Assembly (NCBI GenBank): GCA_007922195.1
Contig: ML682013.1
Coordinates: 20,234,849 to 20,298,848 of the forward strand
DNA from: Podocnemis expansa
Taxonomy: Eukaryota; Chordata; Testudines; Podocnemididae
Length of the DNA: 64,000 bases
Direction of reading: 5' to 3'
The notes below the pieces were generated by a model. The model saw only the letters and a list, made by a program, of their open reading frames with translations, was not told where the DNA came from and searched no databases. This document shows, piece after piece, positions 47,750-58,350 of this stretch; the first letter of the stretch is position 1, and every line of letters starts with the position of its first letter. The position numbers and the translations under genes are program-made.

Positions 47750-48605
47750 ATACTGCATACATGAAATTTTAAATGAAGGCAATTATATAGTCTAAACATG
47801 GTTCTAATGGTTTCTTTTTCTGGATGCACAGCTTAATAACGTATGGGCAGGAATTAAAGTAAACTGTTCTGGAAATGTAAAACAAACTTGACATGATGTG
47901 TCCAAGAAACATGGTTAATGGGAAAACTTATGTTTAGACTTTCGATCAGAACATGATGTGATCAGACCTTACTGAGAAACAGGAAAAGAAGCGGGTTATC
48001 TGCATATTTATAAAGGAAGGTTTTAGTTACCTTGACAGATGTACAAGACTTAAGTTTTTAGTACTATGCTGTTGAGATACCTCTGCAAAATAATACCTTT
48101 ATACAAATCAATCATGTTAACTAAGGGTGTCAGTGACCTGGATATTGTTTGTGAGGGACTTAATAGTGACACTAGCACCTCAGTTGCTTGCCAGTGCATA
48201 CTGCCTGGCCCTACAAGCTTCAATGAAGCCAATTAATCAGCTTCTCTTGGGGGTTGTGATTGTTATCAGTGGTCTAATGATGTCATTGGAAGGATATAAG
48301 TGAAAGGAACAGGATGAGGGGCAAGCTCAGAGGATGAGCCTAGGCTGAGGAGTAAAGGCTGTATGGAAGCCTCTTCTTGTTATAAGTTTGTAATACTACT
48401 GTACTTTACAAGAAAAGAAGACATATACATGCAGTAAAAGGGCAACCTGCTGCAGTTTGTGACTGATCAGATGTCCCAATTTTATATAGATACTACTGAT
48501 AGTTGGGGTATTGTGTTGTATACGTGACAATTACTCTCCTCCTCCCACACCCCAGTCCTGATTTTCATACTTGCTATTTGGTCACCCTACCTCAGTGATC
48601 AGGGC
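47750..48605. other. unassigned DNA
   Basis: No gene recognised. The last few hundred bases could be upstream sequence of the LINE at 48606, but I could not read it. Confidence 0.35.
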
Positions 48606-49012
48606 GCTACTAACAGTGCCCTGTCACATGCCATGGTGAATTATGGGAAAGCTGGGAAGCTGATAAAAATGGCAAATGCCTGGAGCAATTCACTGACATG
48701 CAGAACCTGCAATTACCCAATACTGGAGCATGTACTAGGTTTAATTCAATGGATGGAACCTTCTCATCTTTACATTTGGAAACTGCAACAAGAAATACAG
48801 CAAGTAAATGCAGTTGGGAAATCTATAGAGAAGATGGAACGGGAAGTGATCACTTCTCTATACTAATTACATATCAAGGTCAAGGTAATGTTGCAAACAC
48901 TGGAGGAATTCCTACCTGGAGCCTTAGAAATGCAAATTTCGGTATTTTAAGAATAATTGTGCTGAGTATCTAAGTACCAACTGTGTTAGGGATAGATTAA
49001 TGTCATCTATGG

Positions 49013-49129
49013 AAATGGGATTTTCTCCCACGAAAGCTCATGAAATAAATAAATGTGTTAATAATTAAAATGCCACAGGACTCCTTGTTTGTTTTGCTGA
49101 ACTAGACTAACACGGCTACACCTTTGGAA
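49013..49129 (+). mobile_element. PLE tail inside the I-group LINE
   Basis: ggaaatgggattttctccca, cgaaagctcatgaaataaat, a worn TTAGTC segment, aatgccacaggactccttgt, and ACTAACACGGCTACACCTTTGGAA-like end. The CTGATGA part is lost. Host LINE text resumes after it. Confidence 0.85.
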
Positions 49130-49318
49130 TGTAAATTTCATGATAATACAACAGAGGGAGTTGTAGCAGATGACAACCTAGCTACACATGAGACAAATTG
49201 TGCAAATTCAGAAACTCTGGTGGAATGAAGATAGTAAAATAGCAATTAAAAGAAAAAAAAAACTAAAGCATACAAACAAGCAAAAAGTATAATAAACACC
49301 AAGAATTCAATAAACTAT

Positions 49319-49518
49319 AGGAGTCCTCTGGAACTTAAAAACTTACAAATTTATTTATTGCATGAGCTTTCATGAGAGAAAATCCCACTTTGTCAGACAT
49401 GAAGTGAGATTTTTTCCCACAAAAGCTCATGCAGTAAATAAATGTGTTAGTCTGTAAGTGCCACAGGACTCCTTGTTTGTTTTACTGAACTAAACTAACA
49501 AGGCTACCCCTTTGGAAC
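49319..49518. mobile_element. PLE tail pair with perfect 12-bp duplication
   Basis: A minus tail (gagtcctctggaacttaaaa ... ttgtcagac) is followed by a plus tail (atgaagtgagattttttccc ... GCTACCCCTTTGGAAC). tcaataaactat flanks it exactly (49307-49318, 49519-49530). The host LINE frame (KNSINY) is duplicated at the edges. Confidence 0.92.
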
Positions 49519-50201
49519 TCAATAAACTATGAAGGTGTAAAGTTGTGGCACAAAGAATTATTAAAAGGGCAAAGAGAATCAGAGAAAGATTTGTGAGGCA
49601 TATGATTAAAGATTTCAAGGTTTCAGAGATGTATAAACAAGTTAAAAGAATGAATGGGGTACAGAGGAAAAGCAAATTTATACCTGGCTTTGTAATAAGA
49701 GATAAAGTTGAAAGTTCTAGTTTAGGAAAAGTGAATAGCAAAAGAGTTCTAAAAAGTTAGTAATGATACAAATCAAAGTAAAGAGTTTTGTGAACAAAAA
49801 ATGTTTTTGGGGGTCGGGGGGACCCGTGAGCTCTTACATGGCTCGGTAGAATACAAATATGATGTCCTAACTGCAAATTTCAGTGGGCTGGAACCCAAAT
49901 AAGGTAAGGACAGAAGTAAAAATACAGACCCAGATAAAGAAAGCATATATAATGCAATGCTTAAACATTTATTAAAAGGCAATTTAGGAGTGTTATTGAA
50001 ATTATACAGTAATAATACTGTAATAATGTGGAAAAGCAATACTACTGGCATCATGGATGTAAGTGGTAGTTATACTGATAAGGAAACCTGGCAATTTACA
50101 CATGAGATCTGATGCACAAGATCTGGTACACATCATGTGTGGGCAAAATTATGGAAAGAATGATGAGATGCTGGTAGAATACTTGGGGTGGGGGAATGAA
50201 T

Positions 50202-50630
50202 CAGAGAATCATAGGGTTGGAAGGGACCTCATAGGTCATCTAGTCCAACCCCCTGCCAGAGGCAGGACCACTCCCACTAAACCATCCCAGTCATGGTTTT
50301 GTCCAGCCGGGCCTTAAATACCTCCAAAGATGGAGACTCCACCACCTCCCTTGGCAGCTCATTCCAAGGCTTCACCACTCTCCTATTAAAAAATTTTTTT
50401 TCTAATATCCAGCCTCGACCTTCCTAACCGCAATTTGAGACTATTGGTCCTCGTTCTGTCCTCTGTTATTACCGAGAACAGTCGAGCTCCATCTTCCTTA
50501 GAGCATCCCTTCAAGTAGTTGAAGGTTGCTATCAAATCACCCCTCAGTCTTCTCTTCTGCAGACTAAATAAGCCTAATGCTTTCAGTCTATCCTCATAGG
50601 GCTTGTGCTCCAACCCTTTCATCATTTTAT
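50202..50630 (-). mobile_element. CR1 LINE 3' fragment inside the I-group LINE
   Basis: Read on the minus strand it starts with [20 protein letters not shown], runs through [20 protein letters not shown] and [20 protein letters not shown], and ends in the CR1 3' UTR and tail (50202-50280). It is very close to the copy at 16642-18670 over the same region, hence fairly young. Confidence 0.93.
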
Positions 50631-51465
50631 AATGAAATTATAAAATCTGTAAAAAATGATTTCAGAAAAGGAAGATGCACTGTGGATCATACTGTAAGAT
50701 TAAAAAGAAATAAAAAAATAACTATGAGAATGGAGAGTTTGTGATAACTGTCTTTTGGGACACTGAAAAAGCAAACAGCATTCTGTGGAGGGAAGGCTTG
50801 CTGTATGTATAAGCTAGCCACAGTAGGAATAAGAAGAATGCTCTTGTGGATAAGCCATTTCTTAATTGGTAGAATCAGAGAAGCCAGGGTGGGAACAGCT
50901 TTGTCAAATATTTATAAACTTAGTAATGGCCCTCCACAGGGAATTGCTATCAGCCCAGCCCTATTTAACATTATGATTAATGATCTCCCGGAGAGTATAC
51001 AGGCAGGACTAGTTCTTAACTCTGTTTGCAGATGACTGTGTTAGATGGGACATACATAGAAAATTAAGATAACTGTGGAGAGAACCAATGAGGCACTCAG
51101 GAGCATCACAGAATGGGAAGACTCTTGAGGAATTAAATTCCTACTTGCTAAAGCAAAGGGAACTGTCTTCACAGAATGCAGATTGGGAAGAAAGGAACCT
51201 GTATCTCCACACAGAAAAAGCACAGATTGTTCAAAAATTTACATTCTTCAAAAATACTTTCAGTGACAAACTTGGAAGGGCAATACAGATAATAGCAAGA
51301 CTAAATGTAAAGATGGAATGAATCTGAATATTTCTGGGGTACAGATAAGAAAAAGTTGTTGGTGCTGTATAGAGCATTAACAGGAACAGTTAAAGATTAC
51401 AGATGCAAAGGCTTGAATTCAACTTCTAAAGCAACATTAAACAAAACAGAACCAATTTAAACCTA

Positions 51466-51617
51466 GTTCCAAAGGGGCAGCCGTGTTAGTCTAGTTCAGC
51501 ATAACAGACATGGAGTCCTGTGCCACTTTTAAAGACTCACAAATTTATTTATCACATGAGTTTTCATGGGAGAAAATCCCACTTCATCAGAAGCTTTGTA
51601 GCATTTAATTTAATTTG
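51466..51617 (-). mobile_element. PLE tail inside the I-group LINE
   Basis: A single minus-strand tail from gttccaaaggggcagccgtg to catcagaagctttgtagca. The flanks aatttaaaccta (51454-51465) and aatttaagccca (51618-51629) match at 10 of 12 bases, a slightly worn duplication. Confidence 0.88.
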
Positions 51618-52025
51618 AATTTAAGCCCAGGCTCTGCAAGTATTAAGACTTCATCAGCGTCCTACAGGAGGTAGCTAGAGAAATGCCTACAAATTTAAGG
51701 ATGATATTGTTAGATTTAACCATTTGGTCTAGGTTAATGGAAATTGCAGGGTATTTATATTCTTATGTTATCTGAGTAGCTGGCCACTGGACAAGAACTG
51801 TTATTAGAAATCAAATGTGTTTTTGCAGGCTAAGATATTAAGGTGTAAACAAACCATTTTGCTGGAAAGAAATAAGAAAAACTAACAAAAGTTAAGCAGA
51901 AACAATCCATTGTTAAGTACTGCGATGGCTGTACCAAAAGGCCATTAACAAGAATGGCCTTTCTCTGATAAAGTAGATGACATAGGCAAGGTATCAAAGA
52001 GGGCAAAAAAGCCTTAAACCTCTCA

Positions 52026-52130
52026 AAGTTCCAAAGGGGCAGCCGTGTTAGTCTAGTACAGCAAAACAAACAAGGAATCCTGTGGCACTTAGATTTGTTA
52101 GTCTTTAAGTGCCACAGGACTCCTTGTTTG
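52026..52130. mobile_element. minimal PLE tail pair inside the I-group LINE
   Basis: A 105-bp insert: minus tail end (ttccaaaggggcagccgtgt ... aatcctgtggcactta) joined to a plus tail end (gatttgttagtctttaagtg, ccacaggactccttgtttg). The flanks ttaaacctctca (52014-52025) and tttaacctctca (52131-52142) match at 11 of 12 bases. Both ribozyme-like cores are absent. Confidence 0.9.
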
Positions 52131-52443
52131 TTTAACCTCTCACTGGGCAAAACTATTATTTGGTAATTAAATAGCTCATAAACAACACACAAGGGTGGCT
52201 AATATGTGCTGTATATTAAGCATAATCTAATCATGTAATCTGCCTATTAAGGATAGATGAAACCATGTAGGGATTTGGGTATATGATTGGCACAAATCTG
52301 AATAAAAGATATATGTCACAGAATGGCTTATCCTGTCTACTCTTTAACAGGTATAATGGTGATTAGAAAGGGATCCTCAGAAAGCAGGAATGATTTAATA
52401 GTGAAATATTGTTCTTCTCTACAGAGATAGTAAAAGCTGGAAT

Positions 52444-52952
52444 CAGGGCCAACCGGGGGGGGGGGGAGGACAAGAGGGGCGATCATCCCAGGCCCCGCAG
52501 ATCCATGGGCCCCATGTTATCCCACTGTGATCAGTGCAGTGCAGGGCCCACACCATTGCCCCTCCACAGCTGTGCGGCCCCCCACCCCTGCCCTGCTGCC
52601 TTTGGTTCAGAGCCAAAGGCATCTGGAGGGTGGCAGGGAGAGGGTGGGAGCATGGAACCCAGCCTCTACTCTGGGCCAGCCAACCTGCTCCTAGGACAGA
52701 GAACAGCCAGCCCAGGGGCGGGATGGGCCATCCCAGAATGCAAGCTCTGTTCTCCTGCTCCTCTCCTGGGTTGGTTGTTCCTCCCTGAGAGCAGGGAGGG
52801 CTGGCTGAGAGGCAGGGGGGAAGAGTGGAGCCCAACCCATGGGCCAGCCCACTTCACCCCTCAGCTGGCCTGCCCCAGCCACCAGCATCGGAGGGGGGGT
52901 CCTCCATAGGCAGATCGGCCCCAGGCCCTGCATCCCCCTAGGGATGGCCCTG
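52444..52952. mobile_element. GC-rich non-autonomous hAT inside the I-group LINE
   Basis: It begins cagggccaacc, with a run of G, and ends agggatggccctg. The flanks gctggaat (52436-52443) and gtaggaat (52953-52960) match at 6 of 8 bases. The frames of up to 166 codons on both strands are GC artefacts without domains. Confidence 0.8.
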
Positions 52953-53621
52953 GTAGGAATATATGTAATAATAATGTAAATTCTGGCACATCAGTATATC
53001 AGGCAATGAAATGGCAACTAGAGAAGTGAAAAATGCCTTCAAAAATGAGAAGGTTGAGACAGAGATCTTTCTGAGTACAAAGGAATTCACAACTTTAGTT
53101 AAGAGAATTTAAGAAGGAATGGAAGAACTATGGCCCAAAGAGGGGGTGGGGAAGGAGGAAGATTCTGTGAAATACATGCTAAACTAAAGGATAATGGTAA
53201 ACTTAATAGCTAGGATAGAAGAAGCGAAGTAACAATATTTAGGATGCTAACAGGTCACTGCAGCCTGAATGGTTACTTAATAAACAAGCAAAAAGCTGGC
53301 TTATGTAACATATCCAAAGTCAAGAAACAGTAAAGTGTCTGCTGTGGCAATGCAGGGAGAATTACTCAGAGAGAAAGATTCTTTATGAAGAACTGAAATG
53401 CCTCAGGGTGAAGAAATCGAGTCTGAAAGGACTGCTAAGAGTACCAGTAAAGCAGGGTGGCATTAGCAAAGCATTAGTTAGTTCACTTTAAGGATACAGG
53501 ACTAGGTCAGAGGATTTTTGATTATGTGAACACTGTGGTAAGTAGCAGTTGTAACCTCACATGGTGAGACTGCTAGACCATAGAAGGATGGGAAAAGAAA
53601 TGAAAAATAAGCATGGGCATG

Positions 53622-54370
53622 TAGAGGTGGCTTTTGGGGTAAGCGAAGCAGGCGGTCGCCGCGGGCCCCAAGCAATAAGGGGGCCCTGTAGCAGTTGCCT
53701 GCTTCACTTATCCCAGCTTTCGTGGTGTGGTGGGTGAATGGGGGGGCATGGATTGCCAGGGCCAGAAGCTGTGCTGCCCATCCGTTTGCCCAGCATCTCT
53801 GCAGCGGGAGCAGAGCAGCACTCCCTGCCTACTCGCAGCCAGCCATGCCTCCCCGGGGAGGGAGGATAGTGGCCAGCATGGAGCTGCAGCTTGCTGGGAG
53901 TTGGATCCTGGCATGGCCCGCTTCGAAGAGTTCGGGACACTTAGCCCCCGGCCACCCCAGACCTGAAGAGGCCTGATCCAGGGCCTGGGAGTGAGGCAGC
54001 CTCTTTTCAACCCTGGGGTGGTCGGGGGCAAAGGGGCTCAAACTCTTCAGAGTCAGCCATCCCAGGGCCCCACCCCTGCAAGCCACAGCTCTGTGTTGGT
54101 AGCTCTCCTCCCTCCCCCTGGGGAGGTGCGGCCGGTGCGGTAGGCAGGGAGTGCTGCTCCGACCCCACTGCAGAGAGGCCAGGTGGGCAGGCGGGCAGTG
54201 CAGCCTCTGACCCTGGAGGTCCGTGGCACCCCGCTCCCCCCCATGGGACTTTGGGTGGGGCAATAAGGGTGTGAGTGGGGGCCAGGGCCCAGTGAAGGCT
54301 GCATTGGGGGCCTATAGGGGAGCCCATAATTGGCCTTTGCCTGGCCCCCAGTTGCCTAAGGCCACCTCTG
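53622..54370. mobile_element. GC-rich hAT-like element
   Basis: The left end tagaggtggcttttggggta and right end taaggccacctctg are inverse at most positions (AGAGGTGGC). The adjoining octamers tgggcatg and tgggggag agree at 5 of 8 bases, so the duplication is only suggestive. Frames of up to 144 codons overlap on both strands and lack domains. Confidence 0.65.
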
Positions 54371-54378
54371 TGGGGGAG

Positions 54379-54949
54379 AGTGAAGGCGAGAGAAACTGCA
54401 GGTGGGCAGCCAGGCTGTAGTTTCTAGAACCAAGGAACATTCAGGGGTAAGCTCTGGACTATGGGTAAGACTCATCCAAGAGACCAAGCACCTGGCTTCT
54501 TTTTTCTCTTACTCCCTTCTTCCCGATAAGGGGTGAACAAATGGACACTGGTAAGTGAGCTAAGAAAACCCAGTTGACTGACTGAGGGAACTGACTGAAG
54601 GAGCACCTCTTTGCTGACAGAAAATGAGTGTCATGACCACTTCCCTATTCAAAGAGACTACTGGCGGAGGTAGGAAGTCACCCAAGGAAGGCTAGTCTGT
54701 GCATCAGACAGAGGGACTGAGAATCTCCTTCTCCCCCTTAGTCCTTGGGAGTCTGGGTCCCCTATCCTTTCCCCCCTTTTCCACTGGCAATCAGAACCCA
54801 AGGAACATCAGAGGATGGAGGACTGTAATTTAGCCTCTAGGCCTTCAGACTGCCTCAGAAGACCTTTTCAAAATTTTGAAAGACTGTTAAGCTATGACCT
54901 GCTCACTAGGCATGCTGACCCATCTGAACCCTGCTACAGTTACTAATAA
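54379..54949. other. unassigned DNA
   Basis: No gene recognised; it may contain further decayed minus-strand CR1 sequence. Confidence 0.35.
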
Positions 54950-55549
54950 ATTATTTCTAAGGCCAGCAGAATTAAGGAGAAATCTAACTGTTCTTGTGAA
55001 ACTTTGCTTCCCTTATCATTTTTCTGTAATCCCTAGCTTCTAATTTATTACTATCAACTTCTTTCTTTCCATCTGTTTATATTTTATATATCTATATCTA
55101 TATATTATAGCTGTCTTCACTTCCCCTCTAACCCACACCAGCTTTTTTTAAACCAATATGGGCTTCCTCGCTTGTATGGTTGTAGCTTTTGGTGATCTAG
55201 TTAAGTGCTCTTAAACAATTCCCATTTTTCTGATTACAGTCTTCCCAGATGATTTGGTTCAATTATTTTAGCTTTGTGCACTGACATTTTTAACCACTTA
55301 TTTTATATATATAAATAAATTACCAGTCTGGACTTCATTCTGTTTCTGCATCATAAATGTGATTCAGTCATAATTATATTATATCAGCTACCATTAACTT
55401 TTAATTCTTTGACCAGTTTCTCTATATCTGACAAGGTCAAATATAGAATTCACCTCCACTGGATGCAACACTTCCTGAGTTTGGAAACTGCCATCTATAA
55501 TCTTTAGAAAGTCCAAGGATGTTTCAGCACTGGTTGCGTGAGACCTTCA

Positions 55550-56343
55550 GGCTATGTTCACACACAGGGGGTTATTTCAATACAAGTTGTTTCGATACAA
55601 GTTGTATCGAAATAATGCCTTATTTCAAAATAAGTTAATTCGAATTAACAGTTTGTTAATTCGAATTAAAGAAAAAAGCATGAATCGGAATAGCATGTTC
55701 AGACAATAGTTATTTCAAAACGAGTCACCGTTGTTTTGAAACAACATGTTCAGAAGGCATTGTTTTGAAACAATCGTTTCGAAACAACGTTGCTTCATCC
55801 CCACATGGGCTACGTTCACACACAGGGGCTTATTTCGATACAAGTTGTTTTGAAACAATTTGTATCGAAATAATGCCTTATTTCGAAATAAGTTAATTCG
55901 AATTAAGAAAATGTTAATTTGAATTAAGGAAAAAAGCTCAAAGCGAAATAGCATGTTCGCACAACAGTTATTTCAAAACAAGTCACCGTTATTTCAAAAC
56001 AACATGTTCTGATGGGATTGTTTCGAAACAATCATTTTGAAACAACGTTGTTTTGTCACCAAATGGGGTTTAAGTTGTTTCGAAACAACGCCGTTGTTTT
56101 GAAACAACGGAACCCATTGTTTTGAAACAACAGTACGTCGCGTGAACGTGGTGTTTCTTATTTCGAAACAACCTCTGTTGTTTCGAAATAAGACTGCTGT
56201 GTGAACACACCCATGGGGTTTAAGTTGTTTCGAAACAATGGAACCCGTTGTTTCAAAACAACGGTGCATCGTGTGAACATGGCCTTTCTTATTTCGAAAC
56301 AACCTCTGTTGTTTCGAAATAAGACTGCTGTGTGAACACATCC
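55550..56343. mobile_element. MITE, TTTCGAAA family, outer copy, TSD TCA
   Basis: The ends are ggctatgttcacacacag and tgctgtgtgaacacatcc. The triplet tca flanks it (55547-55549, 56344-56346). It is interrupted at 55808-56212 by another copy of the same family; without that insert and its duplication it is 386 bp. Confidence 0.88.
55808..56212. mobile_element. MITE, TTTCGAAA family, nested copy, TSD ATG
   Basis: It starts ggctacgttcacacacagg and ends gctgtgtgaacacaccc, 405 bp. atg flanks it (55805-55807, 56213-56215). The outer copy reads ccccac-atg-gggtttaagttg across the site, and the inner copy contains the equivalent caccaaatggggtttaag near 56058, so the insertion point lies in the same element position. 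Confidence 0.9.
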
Positions 56344-56929
56344 TCAGTGTACATCAAATTTATACACTCATGCACAGCCATGGTCACGCAGAATTCAACC
56401 CCTCCACACACACACAAATAGATGCATCAGGAGCCAGACATCTTTTTCATAGCGTGTTTTGATGATCTGCAACAGACACCAGCTAATCCCCATCTTGTTG
56501 TTTATCTTTTAGGACACTGGTGCATAAATATTCAACAACTTTATTCCAAGTTAAAAGTGATTTGGACAAAGGTAATGTTATTTGGATATAAAATGCTACT
56601 ATCCCTACCCTTTTGCTGATTTGATCCTTCCTATAAGTTTGGTTACAACTATTGGTTTTAACATTCCAATCATGTGAATCATCTTACCAGGTTTCAGAAA
56701 TACCAACTAGATGGAATTTATATTCATAAATGAGCAATTCCAAACCCTCTTGCATGTTATTCAAGCTGCTTGCATTTGTGTATAAGCAATTAAAGAATTT
56801 CTTCCCTTTCCTTTGATTTCTTCATTGTATTTGTTCCAAACATCTTAAATTTTGTGCTAAATGAATTCTCATATCCCCCTCTCATTTACACTCTCATTTT
56901 CTTTTTTAATATGCTACTGATTACTCTAG

Positions 56930-58350
56930 TCAGTCTACTCCAAGGAGATTTATTCCCCTTCTACTGAGGTGGAAGCCGTCCAAGGTATACAACACTCTTT
57001 TCCCCACAGAAAGTAGGCCAATGATGCACAAAATCAAAATCCTGCACTGCTTAGTCAGTGGTTTACTTCCACAATGTTCTGCCTTCTGTGTTTTCACATG
57101 TGAATTATCTGAGTGATATACTATGGTGCAGCATCAGTGTCAATAGCAACCATGACCATTGGAACGTTGTCTGTCAACTTTGGAAGCCTGTCCAATCTTA
57201 GGCTATGTCTACACTAAGTAAGTCAACTTAATAAGGTCTTATTAAGGACCTTATTAAGTCAACTTAGAGTCCCCATGTGTTTAAGTTAACTTGATAATGT
57301 CAGCCTAAGCCAGGGGACCCATTTGGAGTCAACTTAATAAAGTCCCCTGGCTTAAGTCAACTTTATAAAGTGGACTTAAATGGTTCTCCTGGCTTAAAGA
57401 GTCCCCTGGTCTCTTAAATGGGTCCCCTGGCTTAAGTTGACTTTATAAAGTCAACTTCAATGGTTCTCCTGCCTTAAGTCAACTTTATTGAGTTGACTTT
57501 AATGGCCACATTTTGTTACATTTACTTAATAAAGTTGACTTAACTTTATTAAGTAGATGTCAACTTTAAGGGTGAGAGTTATTAATAAACAACAAATGTG
57601 GCCAGAGAGTTGCTAAAGTTGACTTATGCCTGCATAAGTCAACTTAAGCCTTCAGTATAGACAAATCCTTAGAAAGTCTTATATCTTGGCTCTGGGAAAA
57701 CACCACACTGTTCTGTTTTCTGCCTGTCCTTTGTGAAACCTTCTTTCAATGCTTCTGAATGCTGAATCCCCAACAAGGGCCACCTTTCTTCCTTCAATGA
57801 TTTTATATCTTTGGGATAAGATTGATTTTCTTGCAGTTTGGGCAGAGCTGCTATCCCAATGTGTGTCCCAGTCCCATACACCTCTCCATTTCCTGGAACC
57901 AGAGGGATCTGCAGAGATGTCTTCCATGGTTTCCACACCCAGTATGGAAACATGTAGCTCTGTGGAATTCCTCCTCGTTTGCTTCTCTTTGGTGACCAAA
58001 GCATGCCCATCCCTTATTTGTCTTCAAAAATGTAGAATACCACCATTTTTCCCTCTGGCGGTTACAAACTGCCAGGTCTCCTCTCTAACTTCCTCTCTCT
58101 GACTACTTCATGGCCAGCTCCTTTCTTTCTTGAACATGGGGTACAGATGTTTTTGGATGTGTTTAGATTCAGGAAACTACTCAGATTACCAGATTCTCAT
58201 TAGTGTATCTGCTTATTCTTAAAATCCAAGATTTTTCTTCCAGCACAGACTTCAGTCTTGCAGGTAATACACAGGAGTCCCTTCTGATTTCAGGCAGGAA
58301 AGAGAAAATGGCACACCTTGCAAATCACCACTACTTTTCATCACTGGTCA
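56930..58350 (-). pseudogene. CR1 ORF1 remnant: zinc finger and SGNH esterase
   Basis: CR1-group ORF1 proteins bind RNA and often carry a SGNH-fold esterase. On the minus strand a CxxC...CxxC finger reads CKVCHF (58322-58305) and LCITCKTEVC (near 58272), broken by one stop. About 480 bases later the esterase begins: YKIIEGRKVALVGDSAFRSI, with GDS at 57771-57763, the nucleophile block. The frame stops being readable at 57669, where a MITE is inserted. Beyond the MITE it resumes (NGHGCYW near 57150, VKTQKAEHCGSKPL near 57080) and ends RVLYTLDGFHLSRRGINLL, with DGFH at 56980-56969, the D-x-x-H block carrying the other catalytic residues. Frame shifts and stops make it non-functional. The plus-strand frame at 57749-58102 is a shadow of this. 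Confidence 0.75.
57201..57668. mobile_element. MITE, GTTGACTTAA family, TSD TTA, inside CR1 ORF1
   Basis: It starts ggctatgtctacactaag and ends cagtatagacaaatcc, with tta on both sides (57198-57200, 57669-57671). The interior repeats TTAAGTCAACTT and ccctggcttaag words, including a partial tandem duplication around cttaagtcaactttataaag (57350-57480). Confidence 0.88.

Larger units (their letters stand above)
48606..53545 (+). pseudogene. I/Jockey-group LINE with EN, RT and probable RNase H, heavily interrupted
   Basis: Coding fragments in LINE order lie between younger insertions. EN (about 48620-48960): GELWESWEADKNGKCLEQF, NTGACTRFNSMDGTFSSLHL and GSDHFSILI, the last being the histidine box. 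Then WWNEDSKIAIK (about 49220) and SEMYKQVKRMNG (about 49630). RT: FRKGRCTVDH (about 50662), YKLATVGIRRMLLWISHFL, SNGPPQGIAISPALFNIMIN (50805-50990) and FADDCVRWD at 51025-51051 in a shifted frame; then LLVLYRALTGTVKDYRCKGLNSTSK (read in parts, 51355-51420). C-terminal part: WHISISGNEMATREVKNA (about 52988) resembles the end of an RNase H domain, and LFEELKCLRVKK-like text (about 53380) follows. I-group LINEs carry RNase H; RTE and CR1 do not. The clade is not certain. Confidence 0.6.
55300..56800 (-). pseudogene. CR1 ORF2 remnant: endonuclease domain
   Basis: The domain begins FNCLYTNASSLNNMQEGLEL (CLY at 56788-56780), the usual CR1 EN start, and continues LVGISETW, a stop, DDSHDWNV. Below the MITE pair at 55550-56343 it resumes with LSDIEKLVKELKVNGS (about 55440-55390), the C-terminal LTN..LVKELKVNGSL region. 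The catalytic E of the ETW box is present. The middle of the domain, including the DFN box, is degraded or lost around the MITEs. Confidence 0.65.
54950..58350 (-). mobile_element. CR1-type LINE with ORF1 and EN, interrupted by MITEs
   Basis: Reading right to left: ORF1 (58350-56930), then EN (about 56800-56350 and 55547-55300), then the spacer toward RT (about 55200-54960, DYRKMIREAK). MITEs at 57201-57668 and 55550-56343 split it. RT and 3' end are not seen in this window in that orientation. It is the only copy here showing the 5' half of a CR1. Confidence 0.72.

Noticed and set aside
52409..52933. Frames of 166 and 130 codons on opposite strands
   Set aside because: They lie within a GC-rich hAT bounded by inverse ends and an 8-bp duplication, so composition explains them.
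53695..54420. Several frames of 79-144 codons rich in Pro, Gly and Ala
   Set aside because: They are inside the GC-rich hAT-like element 53622-54370 and occur on both strands at once.
55550..56343. A CRISPR-like array of short TTTCGAAA repeats
   Set aside because: The spacers are irregular and the repeats alternate in orientation. Termini with target duplications show MITEs, and the genome is eukaryotic.
57749..58102. A 117-codon plus-strand frame
   Set aside because: It is the complement of the CR1 ORF1 esterase on the minus strand, which has recognisable GDS and DGFH blocks.
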